From Anaeramoeba flamelloides (lineage: Eukaryota > Metamonada > Anaeramoebidae): 64,000 bases of DNA. Of the stretch, positions 23,765-35,218 are shown in pieces. Made by a program: the position numbers and the translations under genes. Numbering within the stretch: position 1 is the stretch's first letter; the number at the start of each line of letters is the position of its first letter. The stretch spans positions 620,001-684,000 of the forward strand of contig JANTQA010000033.1 of the NCBI GenBank assembly GCA_027625915.1, given 5' to 3'. The notes below the pieces were generated by a model that saw nothing but the letters and a program-made list of their open reading frames with translations, did not search any database and was not told the DNA's origin.

Positions 23765-25429
23765 GAATATTAAATAAAAATCCACACAGAATCGAAAATG
23801 GGAATATACATTTATTATATATAATAACTAATATTTGTATAAATTTATGAATGGTTTATAAAATATTTACTTGTTTAAAAAGAAATAAATAAAATCCTTC
23901 TTTAAGCCCGTTATTACAAAGTGTAGAATTTTTTTAAAATTGATTACAATTTTTTTTAATCATTATTTTACAGATTCATTTATATTTTCATTGTTCTTAT
24001 TTTTTTGATTGTAAAGTAAAAAAGTTTTTGTATTGAAAATATAATCGTTGAAATATATATCATTTATTCGCTGAAAGTTCTTTTAATGCTTCAAAAAAAA
24101 CCAAAAAAAAAAAAACACACAGTAAAAACTTTTTGATACGATTTTCTAGAAATTATTACATTTCTATTACAACTTTTATAAATTCAAATAATTCAGAAAC
24201 AAAATTAAAAATGAATTCATAATACCTGATAGATATTTTTTTAAAATGGGGTTTGTTTGTTGGCCATTTTTCACAAATAAAAAGGTTTAAACTTGTCAAT
24301 GGAAATCTTTAAAAACTAGAAATATTAACATTTATAGGATAATTAATCTCTTCCCCACTTCAATGTTTATTATTTTTTTTATTTCTAAAAAACTTTAGGA
24401 AGTTTTGTTGTTTCTGAGAAAAGACGTGAATTTTTCTTTTTTGGTGTGTGTTTTTTTGAATGGGAAGAAGTTTAGTTTCAACTCTTGTTAATTGGTAATA
24501 ATTCTTCTTATCTTAAAATCTAAAATTCAAATTAGAATTTTCATTTTCAGTCATTATTTCAAATATTTTTGAAAGATTTAAAGATTATATTGATTTCTAA
24601 ATCTATCAAAATTTTAAAATTCAAATGTTTATATTATTTAAATTTATCCCAATTAGATTATTTAATGGCGACTCAATAATTCAAATATTTAACTTTTTAA
24701 AATGGGAATATAAACTATTTTTTAAATAAAAGAGCCGATAAAATTTAACACAATATTCATAATTGAATAAAATTAATTTTAGTATCATTCTAAAATATAA
24801 ATAACTCTTTATAAAAAACATAAAAAAAACCCAATTGAATCTTTAAATTTCCATTAAAACCAAAAAAAATAAATATTAAAATTAAGTATTTTAAAAATTG
24901 ATATTCTCTTTTATTTGAAATGAGAAATCTCGTTCTTGTAAATTGTAGGGGAAAAAATATAAACCCAATAAAAATAAAGTGAATAAGTTGAATTGTTATA
25001 AATTTCTTGGCATTTTATTGATAAATTTTTACACTGTGAACTTTTATTCAATAAAGTCTCATTTCCAAATAAAACCATAATTCATCAGGGTGTTTTGTTG
25101 GGATTGTTTTTTCTTTTTTCTTTTTTCTTTGTTCCATACACCAATCAAATAATTAACCTTATTTCTTTATTTCTACATCTAGTTCATTTGAAATCAAACT
25201 TGAACTATTTTCATTTTTATACTAACAGATAATTTCCAAATTTATTTTCTTCATATCTTGTTTTTCAATTTTCCAACTTTTCAATATCCATAAATAAAAA
25301 AACAAAAAAATAAAAAATGAAAAAATGAATAATTAAAATGAAAACCATCAATAAGTAATTATCTGAATAACAATCAAATTCAATAATAATATTGATGATT
25401 TGAGAGGTATACCCTTTGGTTTGAAAAAT

Positions 25430-25530
25430 AATTTATTTTGTGATTTTTTACTAATATTTTGAATAGATCAAAATATTGGTATTTCTGGATTTCGGAAATA
25501 TTCAGGTTTTAAATTCAAGAGTAATAACCA
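25430..25530 (+). repeat. Lone element end related to the 38387-39208 inverted repeat
   Basis: TTTTTTACTAATATTTTGAA followed by GATCAAAATATTGG, TTTCTGGATTTCGGAAATAT and TTCAGGTTTTAAATTC parallels the right end at 39137-39210 motif by motif. No facing partner was found nearby, so it looks like a broken or solo end. Confidence 0.4.
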
Positions 25531-25711
25531 AAAATGTATATCATTTCTTTCAAAAAAAAAAAAAAAATCAAATTAATAAGGCTTTCTGGAAATAAATAAT
25601 AAAAATAAACAACAATAATCCAAAATATCAAGTATTTATTAATATTTTAGTATAAAAAGGTATTATAAAGAAATAAACGGTTTAATAAATAAAAAAAAAA
25701 AAAAAATAGTT

Positions 25712-26990
25712 TTATAACTCAAAATCGTCGTTCTGGTTTCGAAATAATTTTGAATACATATAATAAAAAATGTAGAACAAAAATAAGAATAAAAAGAAAT
25801 AAATAGTTTTGGTGTTTGAAAAAATGTTTTTAATTTTTGTTGAAGGCTTTGCCAAATGAAATTTAACTTTATCTAATTCTTGTTGAAATTTGAATAAGGA
25901 TTGTTCTGATAAACCGAACAAATTCTTATCTTTACTTAATTGTTTTAAAGTGTGCATGTTACAATCCTTTATTTCAATTTCGTCTGTATATAGAAATTTA
26001 ATAAACAATTTTGTTGCCTTAGCATTGCAAGTGGGGTTTTGCTTTTGTTGGGTATTCTGATTTAATAGGGAAGTTCTAGCCTTGAGAATAAATTTGTGAA
26101 CGGAAATATTCTGGTTTTCAAGAATTATGAAATAATCCTTTGTACGTTCTTCATTATATAAGAAATAAAGATCGTTCATTAAAGAATGCCGTTTGAAGTT
26201 ACACGCAATCTTCATTTCTTTATACACTTGCCTTATTGTGCAATAGTCAGTCGTTGGCAGGATACCCGTAAAGATGAATTTTAAAAATGTTTGCTTCCTT
26301 GGCTGAGAGACCTTTGCGAGGAGGATTTGTTTGCTCTGTTGGCTGAGTTCTGTTGAGAGTCTTCTTTCGATAAAGGTTAAATTCTCATTAACCAATCTAT
26401 TGTAATCCTTTGCCGTTTCAACCGATTTCAAAAGATCGAGCGCAACACTGGAGCGGGATGGTGACCATACGTAAGTGTTAAAATATCCACAATTTAAGTA
26501 TATTTCAGAGCCAATTTTGCTGAGGCTGCTTTCCAATTTCAATTCGATGGGGATCTGAACGATGGATTTATTATTTTTTTTCTTCTTTTGACCAGAGATC
26601 GATCCTTTCTCGATTCCTAATTGATCAAACCAAGAATTCCCCCACAGAAAGAGTCTGTTATGATCAGTAAGGACAATTGAATGGTTTGAACCGCAAGCCA
26701 TTTGGATCACCGTGTAGTCTTGTAACGCTGAAATGGGATTCCATTTATTCAGTTTCTTTGTTGTCGAGTGCCCGGCAAAGTGCTTATCACCAACAGACCA
26801 TACTTTGCCTTCAATTAGCGCTAAAGAAAAGAGTTGTCCTGCAGCCATTTGCCAAACTTCTTTGTTCCTAAAGACTTTAATTTCAATTGGTTCAAGAATT
26901 GTGCTGCTATTCTTTTCGTTATTCTTCTCATGATTATCATTCTCATTCTCGTTCTTTTTGTCGTTTTTGTTTTTGTTTTTGTTTTTGTTT

Positions 26991-27028
<38 letters not shown>

Positions 27029-27694
27029 ACTATTGTTGCTGTTAGTGTTGTCGTTTTTGTTGGGCTGAGCTCCTAAAGCATTCTTTTTGTTATCACCAAA
27101 AGCAAAAATCTTGGAATCTTTCTTTTGAAAAAAGACAGAGTCAGAGGAAGGGCCTGTCCACACACACCTTACCTTTCTTGTTACCTGTTGAAGTGCTAGT
27201 GGTCTTCTTTTGGAAGGCTGGTACCCTAGGTTGCCGGATCCAAAGCCATACAAATCACCTTCAACAGACAAAATGAAATTTGAATTATTATTGCAATAGA
27301 TGCTCCTGACATTAATGTATTTGGGTATCTTTAACTCAATTGGCCTTAAAACGATTTCACGGCTAATAAATTTGCCAAACGCTTTTGTTTCGTTGTTGCC
27401 TAGTGCATAAACCCTACGTGGAGTTGTGTTTGTTAAAATTAAAAAATGAGAATGCCCACAGGCAACCTCGAGAATGGGTTCTAACTGGAATGTGCTAATC
27501 CTTGTTTTTGTGTAAGATCCGTAATTCACTAATTCTCTTCCACTGGCAAAAAGACTCTTTCCAAAGCCAGAGACCAAATTTGTTACTTGGCTTTTATTTT
27601 CGACTTTTGTTGGTTTATGAATATGGTTCTCTTTTGTTTTGAAACCTAACTGACCAGCTGAATTTCGTCCAAAGGAATAAATAATGCTTTTCAT
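25712..27694 (-). CDS. RCC1-repeat / BTB protein with C-terminal membrane anchor
   Basis: Single-exon gene of about 660 residues. The N-terminal half has RCC1-type beta-propeller repeats: IYSFGRNSAGQLGF, VYALGNNETKAFG, LYGFGSGNLGYQ, IFAFGDNKKNALGA, VWSVGDKHFAGHS and LFLWGNSWFDQLG. Between blades 4 and 5 sits an Asn/Lys low-complexity insert (GTT repeat at about 26980-27035). The C-terminal half has BTB-like segments (FLKFIFTGILP; then DYFIILENQNISVHKFILKA with LFIKFLYTDEIEIKD). A hydrophobic stretch near the end (YFFLFLFLFYIFYYMYS) is followed by a short charged tail, which suggests a tail-anchored membrane protein. BTB proteins often recruit cullin-3 ligases, but the substrate is unknown. 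The Met at 27694 (MKSIIYSFG) is preferred over the one at 27709 because it directly precedes the first blade. Confidence 0.85.
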
Positions 27695-28654
27695 TTTAAT
27701 CAAAAACAAAAAAAAAGAAAAAAATGATCTTTTTTTGCTGTACTCACAATTTGCTTTTGAGGGGATTATTGTTAAATCTTTTTACTCACTTAATTTTTGT
27801 ATGAGAGTGTTAGTTAGTACTGTCAATTTTCAATTTATTGAGAAAGTATGAAATAATTGTTCAATACAATACTGGGCTTTTCAAATTAGAGAAGGGAGTG
27901 CTTTAAATCCTAATTCCTAATTTTTCATTTATAAGCAGAGAATTTGTGCTCAGAAAAAGATTATAATTTTGGTGATCTCTCTTTTTTAATTTGGTCCCTT
28001 TTTCATTTTTTTTATCCTGGGTATATATTGATCAAACTAATATTCCTAAATAAAAAGAATTATTAAAGAATTGAAAAAATTGATAATTCGGCGAAATGTT
28101 ATCAGATTTAAATTTCAAACATCGATCTTGAATTGAACAATTATTTCTATTTTTCTTTTCAGATCATTTGGGAAATCCTTCTGGTTTTTTGAATAGTTAA
28201 ATTCGTTTGTCAATTTCTTGATTATTTGTTGATATTTTAATTTGGAATTAGTAAGAAATCAAACTAAAAAATAAATCAAATTAATTTTTTAATAATTTGT
28301 TAGGTTGTTATCAAAGGAATATTTTTTGAAAAAAATTAAAGATTTGTTAATTTTTCACTTTTTAATAAATTCACTTCTAATAAACTTTATTATATAATAA
28401 GAGATCTTTGATCCAAAATTATTTTTGCCTATATTTCGCTATTTAGTTTGTAAAATCTAAATTTTCAAGGTTCTATAAATATTTTTTTTTTAATTTAATA
28501 GTTCAATCTTTGAATATTTTATTCTTCACAGCCAAGAGGGTATTTTATTATCTATCAAACCTATTTAAAATTTAATATTTATATTTCAAATAGTAGTTCA
28601 ATTATTTTGATTATTAAATGATTATTTCTTGTTTTAAATTGTAAATTTTTATTT

Positions 28655-29440
28655 TTTTTTGTTTTTTTATATTTTCCGTTAGGTTTTCTTGAGTTTTTTG
28701 TTTATTTGTGAAGTGTTCTAGGTTTTTTTTATTTTTTGAAATGAACAGAAAATTTTAATAAATTTTCGGTTTATTTCAAAAAGTAAAAAAAACCTAACGA
28801 AAATCAGTAGATTGTACAAATAAAATAAAAAACCTCAAGAAAACCTAGGACACTCTCGTTTTTTTTTTTTAAATTTTTGAAATAAACAGAAAATTTCTTA
28901 AAATTTTTGATTTATTCCAAAGAGTAAAAAAAGTCTAGTACACTTTTCAGATAAAACAGAAAACCCCAAGAAAATCGCAGTTAGGTTTTCGAGAATTTAA
29001 ATCATCTGAATAAAATCCAGGATTTTTCTCCATTTTTTGGAATTCTAGAAAAGCTAGGCACTCTCTGGGCACTTTTTATTTGCTTTTCCAAAATTCAAAG
29101 GAATAGATATAATAATCTTCGATTGTACTATATTCTTCTAAATTCAGGAAAAGAGCTGTTGTTTTTTTTTTAATCTTAGAAATTAAAAGAAAATTTTAAA
29201 AATTTTCTTTTTATTTCAGACAATAAAAAACTAGGCACTCCAGTCACTTAACAAACCATTTCGTTATGTTTTCTAGAATTCAAGAACATCGAGAAAAAAA
29301 CAGAGAGGTTGCTTATATGATTTGAATTCTGGTAAATTATGACAATTTTTGTGATTTTTTTACCAGGGTTTAAAAAGAAATGAGTCAAAATATGATATTT
29401 TTATAAATTCGGGCACCCAGTGCCCCACTCTGTAGTCGTG
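28655..29440. repeat. Modular palindromic repeat family P, copy 2 (longest)
   Basis: Tandem inverted modules: GTTAGGTTTTCTTGAG, AAGTGTTCTAGG, AAAAAACCTAACGAAAATC, GGAATTCTAGAAAAGCTAGG, CACTCTCTGGGCACTTTT, TTTTCCAAAATTCAAAGGAA facing ATTCTTCTAAATTCAGGAAA. It ends near GGGCACCCAGTGCCCCACTC at 29411. The module order differs from copy 1, so blocks have been shuffled or amplified. Confidence 0.55.
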
Positions 29441-30883
29441 GAATACCAATTATAAATCACGGAATGTGGAATTTTTATCTATAATCGATAAACTTTCTAT
29501 CGTGCTTTTGTCCCTCCTATGTATTCAGGATGTGGGTATTATCTATTTGGTTATCAAAATGATAAATTTATTTTTTATATATTTTTTAATTATTTTTCTT
29601 CTTCTCTTTTTTTTTATTTGATGGTTTTTCTTTAATTACTCCTTTCTATAAATAAATAAAAATAAATAAGATATTTTTCACTTGCTTTTTTTAAATCCTG
29701 TAAAACTTTGGACTTGAAATACCAATTATTATTGATTAATTTCCTTTATTCCAGTTTATTTCAAAAGTAAAGGATTGTTTTAATTGTGTTTTATACTTTT
29801 TTTAATACAATTATCTGAACTAAATAATAAAAACAAAAATAAAAAAATGTATTTCCAAAAAGATTTCATATTTTTTTTTTTTTGTTAAAATGAAAATTAA
29901 TATCACAAAATCATATTTAATTTGATAATAAAAAAAAATTATTTATATTTTATTTGGGTAATTAGTACTAGAACAACAAAAAATAGTAGTATTTTTCTTT
30001 TTTTTTTTCATATTTGAAAAATGTTAGATGACATAAGTAAAAATAATCAAAATATGAAAATATTTTTTAAAGTTAAAAAGTGTCCAAATGTGGATAACCA
30101 AATTTTAACAAATATGAAATCTGATATAGATTTTATTATTTCCAATTTCGTCTTTATGTTACAAGAAGATTGCTGTAAAACTTGTAAACTTTTTTTATCT
30201 TAAATATCAATAGAAACTGAAAATGAAGAATTCTCAAAGTATTTCTAATTTTTTATCTTTTTTATTTAACAAATAAATGTTTTTTTTTTTTTTTTTTTGT
30301 AATTTGATTTTAATATTCATAGTTATTGGTTTCTAAATCCTTTTTCTTGATAAATAATGATATTTTTAAAAAATTGATTCTTTAGGTTCAAGTAAGATTT
30401 CGAATTAACAATTGAAAATTCCAAAATCAATCATTTTTATATTTTTTTTTAATCTTTCTAAGATTTCTTTCTTTTTTTTTCAAATACCCACTAAATAATA
30501 ATGGCCTTTTTAAAGATCATTTTTGAAGGTTGTGATTTAAAATATATGTGTTTTCCCCGAAAAACATTTTTTACTCATTTTTTCTACCATTTGTGATTAA
30601 AAAAATGATGAATTTGATATGTAAGACATCTTACTTGACAAATCTTGATAAAATCAAAAAAAAAAAACATAATCTAAATTAGATGTGTTATTTTCTCAAA
30701 ATATGTGGATCCTCATTTGAATTCTTTTTAACTTTTAAAAATAATTGTAAATTTTGATCAATTTTGCTAATACTCTCAATTAATTTGAAAATATCAATAA
30801 AAATGTAACTTAACAATTTCTTTCTTGCCTTTTTTTTCACAAAAACTAAACAAAAAAGTTAGTTTATGTAATAAAAAAGTTTA

Positions 30884-31345
30884 ACTGTTGAGAGAAAAAT
30901 GTTGGACAGAGAAAAATAGTTGGACAGCAATTTTAATTTTGAACATTACTGAAAATGATTTTTAATTTCAATAGTTTGTGAAATAACTAAAGAAAATAAC
31001 AATAATCTACTTATTAGAATAACGATTAATGTAATTCTACTTTTTCAAAAACTTATATCTTATAATCTAAAGCAAGTTTAAAAATTACCATTTTCAGAAT
31101 TAATAGTAAACTTTACTAAAACTTGGATTTTTGTTAAAATAGCATGATCTACTTTAGTTATCAACCATTCCAATGAGTATTCTACACACACACCACATAT
31201 TAATGAACTTGTAACACATTTAAACCTGGATTTATATAAAAATCACCTAGTTATCAATAGGATTTGATTTTCAATTTTACTAATGTTCATAATTAAAATT
31301 GCTGTACAACTATTTTTCTCTGTCAAACATTTTTCTCACAACAGT
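30884..31345. mobile_element. Tc1/mariner-like MITE with doubled GGACA motif, copy B
   Basis: 462 bp between TA dinucleotides at 30882-30883 and 31346-31347. Terminal inverted repeats of about 75 bp start ACTGTTG. Each carries GAGAAAAATGTTGGACA and then GAGAAAAATAGTTGGACA, followed by a GAACATTACTGAAAAT-type subterminal motif. Interior segments align with copy A (6187-6675). No transposase frame. Confidence 0.72.
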
Positions 31346-31655
31346 TATATTTTAAAAATAATAAATATTTATAGAGTTGGAATGCCATTGTGTCATAATA
31401 TTGTAGACAATATTATCTTTATTATTTGGTGTGTATTCATCATAGCTACTCTAAAACTGATTTTTTTTAAAAATTTATTATTAACTGAAAGATTGTTAAA
31501 AAAAAATAAAATAAAGAAATAAAGTAATTGAAATCAAATTAAAAATTTGTATTGCTTAAAAAAAATCATTATTTTTGAATTATGGAGCGATTATTAATTT
31601 ATTTAAGAATTAATAAGGAGGTGTGAATAATAATAAAAGCGAATAATAAAAAAAA

Positions 31656-32513
31656 TTAATTTTCATTATTTGAACTGTTATATTTCAAAATCCAGGGGTG
31701 CTGTTGCAAGAGTTCAAGAGAGATTCTTTTTTTAGGATCTTTGAGAAGCAATTTTTTGATTAAATCCTTTGCGCCTGAAGAAATGTATTCAGGGATCACA
31801 AAATCTGTTTTCACAATTTTTCTGTAGGTTTCTTGGTGACCCTCTGTTTCGAATGGTGGTGTACCGACCAAGAATTCGTATAGAAGCACCCCCAACGACC
31901 ACAGATCAACATTCTGGTCATGTGCTTTGCCTAAGATCATTTCTGGTGGCAGATAATCCAAGGTTCCACACATTGTGTTCCTTCTACTGTTTGGTGCATG
32001 CACTGACCAGCCAAAATCTGCGATTTTCAAATCGCCATTGATACTGATCAAAATATTTTCCGGTTTAATGTCCCTGTGAATGACATGCTTAGAATGGCAA
32101 TAAGACAGGGCAGACGCAAGTGAACTGATGTATTGTGAGCATGTCTTTTCATCAAAATGGCCCAATTTACATAATTTTTTATAGAGCTCTCCTTTCCCCG
32201 CATATTCCAAAATTAAAAAGATCCTATTTTCGTCATAAAAATAACCAAACAAACGTAGGACATTTGGGTGTCTTAGTCTTGATTGGATTTCAATTTCTCT
32301 TCGAAGTTGATGCTCAACACCTCCTTTTTGTAATTCCTTTTTAAAGAGAACCTTCAATGCCACAATATATTTGGATTTTTTTTCTCTTGCTAGATACACA
32401 TTCCCAAATTTGCCTCTTCCCAGGGGCCTGCCAATCTCAAAATCACTTAGCTTCCACATTTTCCCCATCTTTGCTTGTTGTTGTTGCTTTTCTTCAGTGT
32501 TTTCTGGGATCAT
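31656..32513 (-). CDS. AURK: Aurora-family serine/threonine kinase
   Basis: 285 residues, essentially a bare kinase domain. Visible motifs: glycine loop [15 protein letters not shown], catalytic lysine in VALKVLFK, regulatory Glu in [34 protein letters not shown], and an activation segment [16 protein letters not shown] that is the Aurora hallmark, with the Thr expected to be autophosphorylated. It closes with [17 protein letters not shown]. Aurora kinases control spindle assembly and cytokinesis. ATG at 32513 ([11 protein letters not shown]) is the only Met before the domain. The same frame stays open about 75 codons upstream as Lys/Asn-rich sequence without ATG, either 5' UTR or an exon whose start lies further up. 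No introns inside the domain. Confidence 0.93.
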   Translation of the reverse strand: MIPENTEEKQQQQAKMGKMWKLSDFEIGRPLGRGKFGNVYLAREKKSKYIVALKVLFKKELQKGGVEHQLRREIEIQSRLRHPNVLRLFGYFYDENRIFLILEYAGKGELYKKLCKLGHFDEKTCSQYISSLASALSYCHSKHVIHRDIKPENILISINGDLKIADFGWSVHAPNSRRNTMCGTLDYLPPEMILGKAHDQNVDLWSLGVLLYEFLVGTPPFETEGHQETYRKIVKTDFVIPEYISSGAKDLIKKLLLKDPKKRISLELLQQHPWILKYNSSNNEN

Positions 32514-34223
32514 CTGATGATTATTTTTTTTTTGTTCATAATTTTCTTTTTCTTTATTGCTCTTCTTCTTACCCTTATTTTTATTATTCTTTGTGCTATT
32601 TTTTGTTTTTTGCTTGTCTTTTGACTTTGGTATCCTTTTAATTTTTCGTTTCTTGTTGCTTTGTTGTTTCGAATTATTCGAAGTAGCCGTTAGTTTTTTG
32701 TTTTTTTTTGTTGTTTTATTTCTTTTGGTGTTGTTTTCGTTAATTTATGGAATTGAAATTCGTTTGTGGAAATTAAAAATTGAAATGTTTTTAATTGTTG
32801 TTTGTTATTGAGTTTTTAATTTGGAGTCAAAATCATGGAAAAGAAAAAAAAATTTATTTATTTACATTTTTGCTTGTTGCGATTTATGGTTCTGGTTGGT
32901 TGTGTCTTTTAATTTTCTTGATTTTTTCATCATGTTTTTGACTTTTGACATTTTAAACAAATACTTAAATTTGGTTAGAATTATTTTTTTTAGAAATTAT
33001 TAACAAAAGAATTAAAAAGGTTAAAATTTAAAAAATGATATTTATTTAATCATCCACTACCAGAATCTAACAAAAATTGTAGTTCCTTTTTTTACTTCAA
33101 ATAACTTTATTTTTTGAAATTATTCCTAATTTTGAAAGAAATTAAAAGATCAAAATTTCCAATCACTTTCAATTTAAAAAGTTTTTACAATTAAAATTTC
33201 TAAAATACCTAGGTTCATAATATTAAACAACTTTCTATTTTTAGCTTATTCATTCAAACTGACTTCTTTTCGTCTGTCAGAAAGAAATTTCCAAATAATC
33301 ATCGAAATATTTATAGGTTGTGCTACTGTTGTTTTAATAAAGTGTGGTAGATATTTTTTATCTATATTTAAAATAAAAAGCGTTAGTTTTTTGTAATAGA
33401 AGACCTGTACATTAACCCATCAAATAAACCAACAATTAAACCCTAATTAAATCTGGTATTCGTTTCTTAAAGTTCTATTATTTAAAAATAAATTCTAAAA
33501 ATTCCGATCAAATCGGATAATTTTTCTAAAAAATTAGAATTAATTTCATATTAAAAAGATATTTATTTTTTTTTAAACATAAACTTTTTCTTTGAAAAAA
33601 TTTAAGTAAATAATTTTAGAGAACTACAGATAAGAAAGAGATTAGAACGCTTAAAAGTTTAGGATAGCATTGTAGTTGTTGTGGAAAGATTTTGAGAATT
33701 CATTTAGTTATTAGGCAAAGTTTGGGAATTTTCTGATCTTCTTATTTCTAATTCTAACAAAGTGAATGAAGATGTATTTTACCAATAATTTTGTCTTTAA
33801 ATCTGATATTTAAAGTTATTTAACAGTACTTTGAAATTTTTATTTACGACGTTGTTTTATCGATAACACTGAGATTTTATAGTGTCTCAATTTAAAACCA
33901 GTTGAACACATATTTTGGTCAAAGGAACCAAAATCCTTGTTCAATAAAAACTAAAAAAAAGTGCTTGATCATTTGGCGAAAGTTTAGAAAAAGAATAAAT
34001 TCCATTTCTTTATTGAAAACATTGTCTATTTTCAAACTTTGTTTTTTTCTCTTTTCGAATAAAAAGCAATATCATTTACCAAAAAAAAAAATTTTGTTTG
34101 TTCTCTTTTTTTCTTGAAGAAAGGAGAGAAGAGACCATTTATAAGAGGTGTTTTGGAAAGGGGAAAAAAATAAATGATCATTTATAGAAAAAAAAAAAAA
34201 AAAAAAAAACATTTTTTTTTACT

Positions 34224-34346
34224 ATGTCAAGTCAAGAAATTTATAAGTACTGTTCAAGATACTTCATAGTCAAGAATACCAAGAGATGCATGAAGATTTT
34301 TAAGTTTGATCATTTTCGAGAATTGGCTGACAAACGCAAAATTTAG
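34224..34346 (+). CDS. Short open frame, unknown
   Basis: 40 residues, MSSQEIYKYCSRYFIVKNTK then a basic end RELADKRKI. The balanced composition suggests real or former coding sequence. It is followed at 34357 by another ATG frame (MDERSSLSLENLNQVLSP). It could be a leader exon, an upstream frame, or a remnant. Confidence 0.25.
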   Translation: MSSQEIYKYCSRYFIVKNTKRCMKIFKFDHFRELADKRKI

Positions 34347-34673
34347 GCGGAGATAGATCTCTTGAATGGATGAACGATCTAGTTTATCTCTAGAAAATTT
34401 AAACCAAGTTTTGTCACCGACGATGAAAATTCAAAATTTAACTTCAATCTTTTCACTAAATACCTTGAGAGAATGAGATCCTTTGAAGAGTAGGTTCTTC
34501 AAAGTACCATCAAAAATAACAAATTACTTGTTTAGGTTAAATTTATTTGTTTGTTTGTTGTTTTGACGAGTTAGATCCCGAGTTAAAAAATAAATAGCAT
34601 CTCATATTGTTTCATTTGTTCAACAATCACCTTTTATAATTCTTCGTTTTGGTTCTCCTTCCAGACTCAAAAT

Positions 34674-34766
34674 AATGAGATTGTTCTAGTGCTAAGATGA
34701 TATTAATCGTCGTTCTTCGAACTCCTCAATATCATCTTATGTCACTTCGAACAATCTCATTTTTTT
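34674..34766 (+). ncRNA. Strong two-tier hairpin ending in a T run
   Basis: AATGAGATTGTTC (34674-34686) pairs perfectly with GAACAATCTCATT (34749-34761). Inside it AAGATGATATT pairs perfectly with AATATCATCTT. The intervening bulge can add AGTG/CACT, and the loop contains GTTCTTCGAAC. The 3' arm runs straight into six Ts, as a Pol III terminator would. The stem is 24 perfect pairs plus extras, comparable with a small-RNA precursor, but it could be a very small inverted-repeat element. No known RNA family recognised. Confidence 0.4.
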
Positions 34767-34926
34767 CGTTCTTCCAGGCCAAACTCAGATTATAACAAGG
34801 AGACTGTTTCCAAATCAAAACAATAAACACAGTTATATTCATCAAAAAATCAAAAAAATTTCAAAATAAAATAAAAATTTTGAACAAATTGCTTTCCTAA
34901 TTTAAAATTTTACTGAAAATATATAG

Positions 34927-35218
34927 AGCCCACTTTCAAAAGTAATTTGAACTTAGGTACACTATTGGGCAGTGAATTGGATGTTGTCTTGGAACAAGAA
35001 GAAAAAAAAGTAAGGATTATATTTTGAAACAGAGATTGTTTCTTTCGGCAAGCATTTTTTTGATCACTATATTATTGTTCTGTTGGCAATTATCACTTTT
35101 CACCTTTACTATCATCTATTTAATATGTGTGTCTTTATTTCCGAATATACCACCCATTGCTATTTTATCAAATTTGATTGTTTCAATCCTATTAATCTTA
35201 AAATCACTTCATCATTAA
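34927..35218 (+). CDS. Small multi-pass membrane protein (probable, 5' exon uncertain)
   Basis: Exon 34927-35009 follows an ATATAG acceptor and encodes PTFKSNLNLGTLLGSELD then VVLEQEEKK. Exon 35033-35218 continues in phase 0 as RLFLSASIFLITILLFCW and two more hydrophobic spans (about LFTFTIIYLICVSLFPNI and ILSNLIVSILLILK), ending SLHH before TAA. About 90 residues with three membrane segments. The join needs a 23-nt intron at 35010-35032 (GTAAGG...ACAG), far shorter than others here. A possible first exon is ATG at 34357 with a donor after 34372, which fits phase 1 and gives MDERSKPTF. I do not recognise the family. Confidence 0.5.

Larger units (their letters stand above)
16861..25711. other. 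8.9-kb intergenic AT-rich region with repeats
   Basis: No substantial gene is visible on either strand. Contents seen: T-rich 3' flank of GRP94, family R copy 2 (18446), AT microsatellites (19084, 22613), the 0.8-kb repeat copy 2 (19615), an inverted-repeat element (20489), a small candidate open frame (21780), a hairpin element (23569) and a lone element end (25430). The rest is low-complexity A/T sequence. Confidence 0.55.
27710..31655. other. Intergenic region between two minus-strand genes
   Basis: Holds the upstream flank of the RCC1/BTB gene, the family P copy at 28655-29440 and the Tc1-like MITE copy B at 30884-31345. No additional gene is supported. Confidence 0.55.
32514..34926. other. 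Intergenic region with less AT-rich stretch at 34220-34800
   Basis: The 5' flank of the Aurora gene is A/T-rich without structure. From about 34220 to 34800 the composition is less biased and holds a short open frame (34224), an ATG-led frame at 34357 and a strong hairpin (34674). Two polypyrimidine-CCAG acceptor-like sites lie at 34665 and 34778. This may be 5' exon and intron sequence of the gene at 34927. Confidence 0.45.

Noticed and set aside
26834-27076. Val-rich plus-strand frame
   Set aside because: Antisense shadow of the Asn/Lys insert (GTT repeat) in the RCC1/BTB gene.
35010-35032. Treating the 34927-35218 locus as frameshifted rather than spliced
   Set aside because: The gap starts GTAAGG, ends CAG and keeps the phase exactly, which fits an intron better than an indel, though this remains unproven.
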